Positions 1-5,374 are shown, numbered from the stretch's first letter. The stretch is 5,414 bases of DNA from an uncultured Gammaproteobacteria bacterium (GCA_937926265.1 CALAZS010000187.1:1-5414); one strand, 5' to 3'. Made by a program: numbers and translations. Notes: a model not told the origin generated them from the letters alone.

Positions 1-45
1 GCGTTAACAAATAGAAAGTAATTTATGCATAGCCACGCAGGTTTT

Positions 46-73
46 GTTGCCCCAGGATCGTAATCTGGGCAAC
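46..73. other. Hairpin at the 3' end of the tail-anchored protein gene
   Basis: The arms GTTGCCC(C)AG (46-55) and CTGGGCAAC (65-73) can pair over nine bases with one bulged C and a 9-nt loop. The structure abuts the stop codon of the minus-strand gene ending at 73. No T-run follows the stem on either strand, so a classical rho-independent terminator is not supported. It may be a 3'-end stabilising or weak termination structure. Confidence 0.35.
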
Positions 74-447
74 TAGATGATTATAATCAGCACAACAATA
101 ACAGTTGCTACTCCACCAATAATCTTGAGAACCCCACGCTGATCTAAGCCAGATTTCCGTTTGCTTCTTTCCTCAGCCATAAGGGTTGCTACCATGGCAT
201 CAATATCGCCTTTGCTCATATTTTTAGCTGAGATATTTGGACTTCGAGTCTCATTGCTCGTCCGAGGAGTAAGGGGTGCTGGTGAATATATTGACTCTGA
301 ATCTGTAGCATCTTGCTTGAGCTGCTCCAATAGTTCTATCAGAAGCAGTCGATCAGATTCCTTAACATTATTCAGAGATTCTGGGTACTGGGGATCAAAA
401 TCATAGGTATTTTCGCCAATTTTTATTGTTATGTAGTTAGGTTTCAT
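73..447 (-). CDS. Hypothetical small tail-anchored membrane protein (124 aa)
   Basis: I do not recognise a named family. The N-terminal part (residues 1-45) has a short beta-like start (ITIKIGENTYDF) and then a charged leucine-rich helix (SDRLLLIELLEQLKQ). A Ser/Thr/Pro-rich linker follows at about 48-72, then a helix starting MSKGDIDAMVATLM (77-90), a basic patch (RSKRK), and a hydrophobic segment at about 106-124 that ends the protein (VIVVLIIII). There is no N-terminal signal, so a cytosolic domain held by a C-terminal anchor is the likely topology. The MSKGDIDAM helix resembles the SQxEIDALL segment at the N terminus of the flagellar switch protein FliM, but this is a weak likeness. ATG at 447 is the first start; no clear ribosome binding site precedes it. 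It lies on the same strand as msrB, 159 nt downstream, so co-transcription is possible but unsupported. Confidence 0.7.
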   Translation of the reverse strand: MKPNYITIKIGENTYDFDPQYPESLNNVKESDRLLLIELLEQLKQDATDSESIYSPAPLTPRTSNETRSPNISAKNMSKGDIDAMVATLMAEERSKRKSGLDQRGVLKIIGGVATVIVVLIIII

Positions 448-606
448 TAAGTGAAGACTATCTCTGGCTCATTTGAGGTACTTTTTTTCAGAATAGCATC
501 TTTTTCTAGAAATTATGGCCTGTTCTGGTAGGTGAGGTTGTAATCCAAATGTTTTTTAGATTATGTATGAGCCAGCAAGGCGGATTAAGTCAAAATTAGC
601 CTGTTT
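448..606. other. Intergenic stretch, nothing recognised
   Basis: This AT-rich gap between msrB and the tail-anchored protein gene has no convincing open frame of its own. I found no stem plus T-run reading in the minus direction and no clear -35/-10 pair. A promoter for the downstream gene could lie here, but none is assignable by eye. Confidence 0.4.
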
Positions 607-1233
607 TTATTTTTTTGATGAATCAAACTCAGATGTAAACTCTGCATACCCTTCAGAAACTAATTTATCTTTAGGTATAAATCGTAACGAAGCAGAATTA
701 ATACAGTACCGCAGTCCGGTAGGCTTGGGACCATCATTAAAAACATGTCCCAGGTGGGAGTCCCCATATTTTGAACGCACCTCAGTTCTCTTCATTCCCC
801 ATGCCCAGTCAGCTTTTTCTATGATGTGATTGTCTATGATAGGACGCGTAAAACTAGGCCATCCAGTGCCTGATTTGTATTTATCTTTAGAGCTAAATAG
901 TGGTTCACCACTGACAATATCAACATAAATGCCTTCCTCCTTGTTTTGCCAATATTCATTGTCAAAGGCTCGTTCCGTTCCATCATGCTGAGTGACTTTA
1001 TATTGCAAGGGTGTCAATTTTCTTTTTAATACATCGTCTGAAGGCTTGCTCCACTTGGCATTACCGGGGATCGTAGGCTCAGTCATTGTCTCAGTGCTAA
1101 TATGCTCATTAGCATTCGCAGAATATTTATCGGTTATAAGTAAACCGACACCCAATACTGTGACCAGGCCTGGGACTATAAAATAACCACGTCTTTTAAT
1201 AATACTCATTGGAATACCCGAAAATAATTTCAT
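607..1233 (-). CDS. msrB: Exported peptide-methionine (R)-S-oxide reductase MsrB
   Basis: MsrB reduces the R epimer of methionine sulfoxide in oxidised proteins. The catalytic domain spans roughly residues 60-200 and shows the family signatures: GIYVDIVSGEPLFSS (101-115), SGTGWPSF (121-128), RTEVRS (149-154), DSHLGHVFNDGP (158-169) and RYCINSASLRF (175-185), with Cys177 as the expected catalytic residue. The zinc-binding cysteine pairs of the E. coli type are absent. The usual resolving-cysteine position in SGCGWPSF is Thr123, so Cys177 is the only cysteine in the protein. Residues 1-41 look like a signal peptide or anchor: KRR at 13-15, a hydrophobic core at 17-33, then SANA-NE as a plausible signal peptidase I site. 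A periplasmic location is therefore inferred. An alternative ATG at 1209 (MSIIKRRG) would give a tidier signal peptide; neither start has a strong ribosome binding site. No MsrA is in the window. Confidence 0.93.
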   Translation of the reverse strand: MKLFSGIPMSIIKRRGYFIVPGLVTVLGVGLLITDKYSANANEHISTETMTEPTIPGNAKWSKPSDDVLKRKLTPLQYKVTQHDGTERAFDNEYWQNKEEGIYVDIVSGEPLFSSKDKYKSGTGWPSFTRPIIDNHIIEKADWAWGMKRTEVRSKYGDSHLGHVFNDGPKPTGLRYCINSASLRFIPKDKLVSEGYAEFTSEFDSSKK

Positions 1234-1352
1234 CAGCTAATAAGACCTGCCAATACAATGATTTATTACAGACACATTTATCTGGGGCTGTTATTGCTAT
1301 AACTGAGACTGGTAATCGTTATTTTTGAATGAATTTATTAAGTTGATTTTAT

Positions 1353-1610
1353 TTAGATTATTTCCAAGCCGCGCTGATTTGGGTGCCACTTGGCAATATC
1401 CATTTGAACTTTGCCAATACCCAAACCATGAAGCCATTTGGCACAGGCGTCCAGTGTTGACCAGGTTTTGAGTTTGCCATTATTTGTTTCGATAGTGTGT
1501 TCACCGGTTAGCGTCTTGATGCTGATGTAAAGCAGGCTGCCGTTTCCAATAATGAAAACTTTTTTTATGGCATTGGCATCAGCCAGGGCCAGCATGGTTT
1601 TTTTATCCAC
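1353..1610 (-). CDS. Hypothetical 85-aa protein, second gene of an RHH unit
   Basis: The start is GTG at 1610, chosen because a strong ribosome binding site (GAGGAG) lies 8 nt upstream, inside the final codons of the RHH gene. An in-frame ATG at 1595 has no such site. The protein is soluble with no membrane segment. Its N-terminal half suggests beta strands (KKVFIIGNGSLLYISIKTL, then HTIETNNGKLKTW). Its C-terminal half carries TLDACAKWLHGLGIGKVQMD and ends with WHPNQRGLEII. The layout loosely recalls small proteins of plasmids and integrative elements annotated as partition-associated (ParC-like), but this is from memory and weak. It is separated by only 2 nt from the RHH gene upstream, so the two are almost certainly co-expressed. 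A toxin-antitoxin role cannot be excluded; no toxin fold is recognisable. Confidence 0.75.
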   Translation of the reverse strand: MDKKTMLALADANAIKKVFIIGNGSLLYISIKTLTGEHTIETNNGKLKTWSTLDACAKWLHGLGIGKVQMDIAKWHPNQRGLEII

Positions 1611-1612
1611 GG

Positions 1613-1801
1613 TTATTTCTCCTCACCAAACAAAGTTTGTTGTTCAGGAATTGCGATACCTTCTTTTTCACAGTGTTCCCTGATCAGCATTTCAATCATG
1701 TTGGCAATGCTGCGGTGCTGTTTTGCAGCCGCGACTCGAACACCTTCTTTGATATTCGGGTCAACTCGCAGATTCAGGGTGGTTGTCTTTTTTGCAGCCA
1801 T
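1613..1801 (-). CDS. Ribbon-helix-helix (CopG/Arc-like) DNA-binding protein
   Basis: A 62-residue protein with the ribbon-helix-helix layout. Strand TTTLNLRVD (6-14) would form the DNA-contacting ribbon, helix A runs over about 15-27 (NIKEGVRVAAAKQ), and helix B over about 31-45 (SIANMIEMLIREHCE) after a short turn (QHR). The C-terminal tail (46-62) is acidic and polar and could contact the partner protein, as antitoxin tails do, though that is inference. Such proteins act as dimers and usually repress their own promoter. Three TGTAACG-type words lie just upstream (1814-1858). The ATG at 1801 has no evident ribosome binding site; the only purine-containing word close upstream is GAATAAA. The gene is transcribed away from the MerR gene and pairs tightly with the 85-aa gene. 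Confidence 0.82.
   Translation of the reverse strand: MAAKKTTTLNLRVDPNIKEGVRVAAAKQHRSIANMIEMLIREHCEKEGIAIPEQQTLFGEEK
1617..1625 (-). promoter_or_regulatory. Ribosome binding site of the 85-aa gene, inside the RHH coding end
   Basis: On the minus strand the segment reads TGAGGAGAA just before TAACC and GTG. GAGGAG sits 8 nt before the GTG start and doubles as two Glu codons of the RHH gene. This fixes the GTG start and implies translational coupling of the pair. Confidence 0.75.
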
Positions 1802-1813
1802 AAAAATTTTATT

Positions 1814-1858
1814 CGTTACATATTAAATACATTGTAACGCATAAGTACAGCGTTACAA
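1814..1858. promoter_or_regulatory. Candidate operator of the RHH gene: three CGTTACA/TGTAACG words
   Basis: CGTTACA occurs at 1814-1820, TGTAACG at 1833-1839 and CGTTACA at 1851-1857. The last two extend to a perfect 9-bp inverted repeat, TTGTAACGC (1832-1840) and GCGTTACAA (1850-1858), with a 9-bp spacer. Centre-to-centre distances are 19 and 18 bp, near two helical turns, so the sites lie on about the same DNA face. They stand 13-57 bp before the RHH start, where its promoter must lie. Binding by the RHH protein is inferred. Confidence 0.6.
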
Positions 1859-1877
1859 GATATGCATCAGGCTCATG

Positions 1878-1905
1878 TTTTGAGCTAGCGAGGCTTTAAT
1901 ATAAA
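1878..1905 (+). promoter_or_regulatory. Possible promoter for the MerR/VIT-VWA operon
   Basis: A -10-like TATAAA (1900-1905) lies 16 bp after a poor -35-like TTTTGA (1878-1883). It sits between inverted words CATGTTT (1874-1880) and AAACATG (1903-1909). Transcription would start near 1912, which would give a short leader to the ATG at 1950. MerR-family promoters often have a long spacer and a poor -35. The assignment is tentative. Confidence 0.3.
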
Positions 1906-1952
1906 CATGACACTTGAATATGACAGCAATAGTGTCTATATTTACTGTCATG
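1906..1952. promoter_or_regulatory. Candidate MerR operator: symmetric TGACA/TGTCA words
   Basis: TGACA occurs at 1908-1912 and 1921-1925, and the inverted forms TGTC(T) at 1933-1937 and TGTCA at 1946-1950. The four words are symmetric about position 1929, with 13 bp between the starts of each pair. The outer arms extend to CATGACA (1906-1912) and TGTCATG (1946-1952). The right arm contains the proposed ATG of the MerR gene, so a protein bound here could block both transcription and start-codon access. Autoregulation is inferred. Confidence 0.45.
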
Positions 1953-2414
1953 AAAGAGGAAAAACAGTTTTCATTAACCGATTTGTCGATGCTGGTGGAT
2001 TTACCATCTCGAACGATTCGTTACTACATCCAGGCCGGTTTGTTAGAAAAGCCGCTTGGAAAGGGACGGGGGGCACACTATAACGCCCGCCATGCCGATC
2101 AGTTGATACAGATCAAAAAATGGTCAGATGCTGGCTTATCACTTGAGCGCATAGGTGAGCTTTTAAATGGTCAGGTGGTGGATATACCTTCAAAACCTCG
2201 CAAGCCAGGGGATATCGAAGTATGGAGCCATTTATATATAGCCGATGGTGTTGAATTGAAGATTGAGCCGATGCGTGCCGGACTGTCACCTGAACAGGTC
2301 AGGGCGCTTTCGAAACAGGTGATGGATGCCTTTGAGGCAGTGAATCAACCAGCTAGTGCGGCTGAGCAGAATAATGGAGGACATGAAAATGTCGACAGTG
2401 ATGAAGGAAAGTAG
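1950..2414 (+). CDS. MerR-family transcriptional regulator
   Basis: A 154-residue protein if started at ATG 1950. In-frame TTG (1914) and ATG (1920) starts would add 10-12 residues; no start has a good ribosome binding site, and 1950 was chosen because MerR winged helices usually begin within a few residues of the N terminus. Residues 7-75 carry the MerR helix-turn-helix and wing: FSLTDLSMLVDLPSRTIRYY, then GLLEKPLGKGRGAHYN, then DQLIQIKKWSDAGLSLERIGELL. The typical R-T-I-R-Y-Y recognition motif is clear. The remaining C-terminal part (about 85-154) has no metal-binding cysteines. It includes a segment around VWSHLYIADGVELKIEP that could form a small effector or partner domain, then RAGLSPEQVRAL and a polar tail. 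The gene overlaps the VIT-VWA gene by 26 nt, so it probably controls its own operon; the inducing signal is unknown. Confidence 0.88.
   Translation: MKEEKQFSLTDLSMLVDLPSRTIRYYIQAGLLEKPLGKGRGAHYNARHADQLIQIKKWSDAGLSLERIGELLNGQVVDIPSKPRKPGDIEVWSHLYIADGVELKIEPMRAGLSPEQVRALSKQVMDAFEAVNQPASAAEQNNGGHENVDSDEGK
2376..2380 (+). promoter_or_regulatory. Ribosome binding site deciding the VIT-VWA start
   Basis: GGAGG lies 8 nt before the ATG at 2389. It is too close to the ATG at 2383 (2 nt) and overlaps the ATG at 2374, so 2389 is the best start. The site lies within the MerR coding region, consistent with translational coupling. Confidence 0.7.
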
Positions 2415-4665
2415 GCAATTAGGCCAGGTGTTGGAGGCAGTGGATGTCAAAGCCAAAATTGAAGGCTTGATGTCAGAAGTGACCGTGACCCAGGTTTATG
2501 TCAATCCCAACGAGGAGAACATTGAAGCGGTTTACACCATCCCATTACCCATGGATGCATTGTTGCTGGAATTGAAAGTACGCTTGAACGATGAAGAACT
2601 CGTCGGCACTGTAAAAGGTAAAAACCAGGCAACGCGAGACTACGAGGAAGCCATAGAAGATGGCGACTCTGCTGTGTTATTGGAGTATGTCGGTGACGGC
2701 CTTTATAGCGTTAATGTCGGTAACCTGATGTCAGGAGAACGGGCTGAGGTGATGTTTCGTTATGCCCAGTTACATCAGTGGCAGGGAGAGAATCTGCGTT
2801 TTTACCTGCCCACAACAGTGGCCCCACGTTACGGAGACCCCCTGGCTTCTGGCTTTGCGCCCCACCAGGTACCTGAAGTGTCATTTGCAGCAGAAAACAA
2901 AATGTCCTTTGAGCTGTTGGTCGAAGGTCAATTGTCAGCGTGTGATTTTGAATGCCCTAGTCATCCAATCAAGGTCAGTCACGATAAATCTAATGTTGTG
3001 CTGAGTCTTTCTGGCGACCAGGCTTTCATGGATCGTGACCTGGTTATTAATTTTAGACAATCCAGCAGTGACTTAAGCTTATCCAAGGCGCTGATTGCAA
3101 AAGATCGTCAGGGACATGTCGGCCTGGCTTCTTTTCATTTGTCAGATGCCCAGACAAACATTGATGATGAAGCATATGATGGGGCTTGTATCAAAATAGT
3201 CGTTGATTGTTCCGGTTCCATGTCGGGTGATTCGATCAGGCAGGCCGGTAAAGCCGTTGAGGAAATATTACAACAGCTTAAACCGAATGATTATTTCAAT
3301 ATCACGCTTTTTGGTTCTGAGCATAAATTACTGTTTAAGAAACCTCTGTGGGCAAGCGATAAGCATGTCAAGCAGGCCATTGCGTTCGTCAGTGGCCTTC
3401 AGGCAGACCTCGGCGGGACTGAGATCGGTTCAGCCCTAAAAGCTACTGTAAGTTCCACAGGCCCGGTTAACTACAAAGACAACATCCTCTTAATCACCGA
3501 TGGTGAAGTTTATGACCATGAGGCCATCATCGATTCTGTGTTGGAAAGTGGTCATCGTGTCTTTGCCATTGGGGTTGGCTCATCTGTGTCAGAACATTTT
3601 ATTGAACAGATTGCCAGGAAAACCGGTGGTGCAAGTGAATTAGTCTCACCACGTGAGAATATGGCTGAAAGGATTGTCCGTCAGTTTAACCGCATTAAGC
3701 AGCCTGAAGTATCCGATGTGAGTATTAAGTGGCCGGTCGAAACCAGGCGTGAATATCGTAATGCCCAAAGTCATTTTTTTCTTAATGATACGCTGCATGT
3801 CTTTGCCTGGTTTGACGAACCAAAACCAGGTGATGTCAGTCTTTCGTTTAAACTCGGTAATACCTATATCCACCAGTCAATGAATCTTGATACCCGGGCG
3901 ATCAGCGATAGTGACGAGCTATCACGATTAGCCGCAGGTTGTTGGCTGAAAACGCTTGATGAAGACGATGCGACAGAAGTTGCAGTGGATTATCAATTGG
4001 TGACTGAAAATACCAGCTGTGTCTTAGTCAAAGTCAGGGCCGACAATGAGAAAGCGGAAAAATTGCCGGCACTTAAAAAAGTTGATCAGATGTTGGCCGC
4101 AGGCTGGGGCGGGACCGGTAGTGTTAGCTGTTGCATGAGTGCGAGTGATTACGGTAGTTTTGATGATGATATTCCTTTTGATTTTGGAGATTCAGCTAGT
4201 TTTGATCGTCCCGTCAGTATGAAGACGTCAGAAAAAAGATTTTCAAAACGTTATGTCGATTCAGCCTCAGAGAGGGATATGGAATTTTTGGACATTCCAG
4301 CTTTCTTAAGGCGACAGGACTATGATGACGATGATCATGAGGATGTCGTTGAGAGTATTGATGAGTTTATTGCGCAATTGAATGAATTGCATGAACGTGC
4401 TGATCAACTCGAAATCCTCACTATGGATGATTTAATCGATACTGGATTGCCAGAGTCTATTGTTGAGGTGCTTCAGGCATTTATTAAAGATCAGGATGTC
4501 ACGCAAACCCAGTGCGTAATCCTGTTTTTATACCAGTTGGGTGAATCAGATTATACAAAAACCAGCGACCGGCAGGTAAAACGCCTGGTTCGCCGGCGGT
4601 TTAAAGGACTGCCCGCCGAGGTGACAGGTTTGCTTGATACCCTAATCCTGGACGAATTGGGCTGA
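2389..4665 (+). CDS. Cytosolic VIT-VWA domain protein with an FtsZ-tail-like peptide
   Basis: A 758-residue protein of the inter-alpha-trypsin-inhibitor heavy-chain-like class. A VIT domain fills about residues 10-135 (AKIEGLMSEVTVTQVYVNP, later YTIPLPMDALLLEL and GERAEVMFRYAQ). A VWA domain spans about 265-435 with a complete metal-ion site: D-C-S-G-S at 273-277, Thr344 in GGTEIG and Asp371 in LITDGE. A family-typical stretch, VDYQLVTENTSCVLV, follows near 533-547. A glycine, serine and acid-rich region (about 572-632, with vicinal Cys581-Cys582) leads to LDIPAFLRRQ at 634-643 and an acidic DYDDDDHED run. A helical C-terminal domain closes the protein (about 654-758). There is no signal peptide or membrane segment, so it should be cytosolic, unlike sortase-linked or secreted VIT-VWA proteins. 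It is coupled to the MerR gene upstream and followed after 80 nt by a Tat-signal protein. VIT-VWA proteins are usually adhesion or complex-assembly factors; the role here is unknown. Confidence 0.9.
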   Translation: MSTVMKESRQLGQVLEAVDVKAKIEGLMSEVTVTQVYVNPNEENIEAVYTIPLPMDALLLELKVRLNDEELVGTVKGKNQATRDYEEAIEDGDSAVLLEYVGDGLYSVNVGNLMSGERAEVMFRYAQLHQWQGENLRFYLPTTVAPRYGDPLASGFAPHQVPEVSFAAENKMSFELLVEGQLSACDFECPSHPIKVSHDKSNVVLSLSGDQAFMDRDLVINFRQSSSDLSLSKALIAKDRQGHVGLASFHLSDAQTNIDDEAYDGACIKIVVDCSGSMSGDSIRQAGKAVEEILQQLKPNDYFNITLFGSEHKLLFKKPLWASDKHVKQAIAFVSGLQADLGGTEIGSALKATVSSTGPVNYKDNILLITDGEVYDHEAIIDSVLESGHRVFAIGVGSSVSEHFIEQIARKTGGASELVSPRENMAERIVRQFNRIKQPEVSDVSIKWPVETRREYRNAQSHFFLNDTLHVFAWFDEPKPGDVSLSFKLGNTYIHQSMNLDTRAISDSDELSRLAAGCWLKTLDEDDATEVAVDYQLVTENTSCVLVKVRADNEKAEKLPALKKVDQMLAAGWGGTGSVSCCMSASDYGSFDDDIPFDFGDSASFDRPVSMKTSEKRFSKRYVDSASERDMEFLDIPAFLRRQDYDDDDHEDVVESIDEFIAQLNELHERADQLEILTMDDLIDTGLPESIVEVLQAFIKDQDVTQTQCVILFLYQLGESDYTKTSDRQVKRLVRRRFKGLPAEVTGLLDTLILDELG

Positions 4666-4693
4666 GGCTAGGGTGTTTCCCAATAGCATAGGT

Positions 4694-4722
4694 TTGATTT
4701 TCTGGTCTAGGATTAAAGAATA
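4694..4722 (+). promoter_or_regulatory. Weak internal promoter candidate before the Tat-signal gene
   Basis: TTGATT (4694-4699) is followed after 17 bp by AGAATA (4717-4722), a poor -10. No terminator is visible between the VIT-VWA stop and the next gene, so read-through from the operon is equally possible. Confidence 0.2.
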
Positions 4723-4745
4723 AATCGTTTCCAGGGAGAATGACA

Positions 4746-5060
4746 ATGGATAACAAACGACGTGAATTTTTAAAAAACTTTGGCAGAAAAACCGCTGGTG
4801 CTACAGCTGCGTTAACTGTTCCAGCCATGGCTTATGCTAATCAGTTTGCGGATGATTTAAAGCATTTATCGGGTGAGTTTCAGCATAAATTAACTGAGAC
4901 TTCCCAGGTGCTCGGCGATAAGATTAGTCATGTCAGCAATCGGCTTGATGGGGCGGCATTGACCATGGCTTATCAGCAGGCGCAGTTGCATTTGATCTTT
5001 TTACTGTTGCTGATTTCATTTGCCATCGATGGAGGTATGACGCTGACCTGGTTGTTCTAG
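4746..5060 (+). CDS. Small Tat-signal protein with C-terminal membrane anchor
   Basis: A 104-residue protein with start ATG 4746, preceded at 7 nt by AGGGAG; the earlier ATG at 4740 is only 1 nt from that site. The N terminus is a twin-arginine signal: K-R-R-E-F-L-K at 4-10, then an alanine/threonine-rich mild hydrophobic core and AMAYA-NQ as a cleavage site after residue 31. The mature part (about 32-78) is polar and probably helical (FADDLKHLSGEFQHKLTETS), without cysteines or cofactor motifs. Residues 81-104 (LHLIFLLLLISFAIDGG to the end) form a hydrophobic segment. The predicted topology is a short periplasmic helix anchored by a C-terminal tail, an arrangement known for few Tat substrates, such as hydrogenase small subunits. 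No named family was recognised. Its position after the VIT-VWA gene suggests a membrane partner; that is inference. Confidence 0.75.
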   Translation: MDNKRREFLKNFGRKTAGATAALTVPAMAYANQFADDLKHLSGEFQHKLTETSQVLGDKISHVSNRLDGAALTMAYQQAQLHLIFLLLLISFAIDGGMTLTWLF

Positions 5061-5069
5061 AGCAGGTCA
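5044..5069 (+). other. Hairpin spanning the stop of the Tat-signal gene
   Basis: TGACCTG (5044-5050) and CAGGTCA (5063-5069) form a 7-bp stem with a 12-nt loop containing the TAG stop. The right arm covers the AGG and the first base of the ATG of the next small ORF. No T-run follows, so it is not a terminator; it could make the next ORF depend on upstream translation. Confidence 0.3.
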
Positions 5070-5233
5070 TGTATCAGGTCCATCCCATAAAAGAGGATAT
5101 GTCCTGTCTGGACATTCCTACGGTATTTCGAAAGCTTAACCATGTCTCGTGTGATGATGACAGCTGGTTAGTGGCCTTTGAGTATTATCCTGAACAAAGC
5201 TCTGTCGATGAGTGGCCAAATTTAGATACTTAG
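5069..5233 (+). CDS. Hypothetical 54-aa ORF with FtsZ-tail-like motif
   Basis: The reading frame starts at ATG 5069, 8 nt after the Tat-signal gene, and ends at TAG 5231-5233. An in-frame ATG at 5099 is the alternative. Both have purine-rich words, but only 2 nt away, so initiation is uncertain. The peptide contains DMSCLDIPTVFRKLNHVSCDDD (motif LDIPTVFRKL at residues 14-23, bases 5108-5137), which resembles DMEFLDIPAFLRRQDYDDDD of the VIT-VWA protein: same D-M-x-x-L-D-I-P start, basic pair and following aspartates. The rest (SWLVAFEYYPEQSSVDEW) is not recognised. The frame is open upstream to 4949 without a start codon. It may be a genuine small gene or the front of a gene broken by the TAG. 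No similar protein is known to me. Confidence 0.45.
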   Translation: MYQVHPIKEDMSCLDIPTVFRKLNHVSCDDDSWLVAFEYYPEQSSVDEWPNLDT

Positions 5234-5374
5234 CAGTTGAATGTGCCGACATTTCTCAGGCGCTCTTCAAGATCAAGCCATGCGTTAGATCAACAAACTC
5301 AGCCTAAACCTGCTAATGATTATCAGCTTTTGTTTGAAGTCGTGGGTTTTGAGAAATGGAATTTGTTTTATTAA
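5234..5374 (+). pseudogene. In-frame continuation after TAG, second FtsZ-tail-like motif
   Basis: Directly after the TAG the same frame stays open for 46 codons to TAA at 5372-5374. It encodes LNVPTFLRRS (bases 5237-5266), again like the FtsZ tail, then a serine/glutamine/proline-rich stretch and NDYQLLFEVVGFEKW. No ribosome binding site precedes the in-frame TTG (5237) or GTG (5243). The likeliest reading is that this is the 3' part of the preceding ORF, separated by a nonsense change. Stop-codon readthrough or chance openness are alternatives. Confidence 0.35.

Noticed and set aside
1..45. Left edge as an integron recombination site (GCGTTAAC resemblance)
   Set aside because: No paired core site, cassette-like spacing or integrase was seen; the resemblance is a single short word.
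563..829. Plus-strand open frame opposite msrB
   Set aside because: It lies antisense to a clearly conserved MsrB domain and its translation shows no recognisable features.
3646..3873. Minus-strand open frame within the VIT-VWA gene
   Set aside because: It is a shadow of a long, conserved coding sequence with no domain or ribosome binding site.
4640..4673. CCCTA/TAGGG pairing as a terminator after the VIT-VWA gene
   Set aside because: Only five base pairs, a long loop and no following T-run.
4949..5068. Programmed -1 frameshift joining the Tat-signal protein to the small ORF
   Set aside because: The -1 frame is open from 4949 and CTTTTTA occurs at 4997-5003, but the heptamer is not a standard slippery site and shifting there would destroy the membrane segment. 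A simple separate ORF or an old indel is a better reading.
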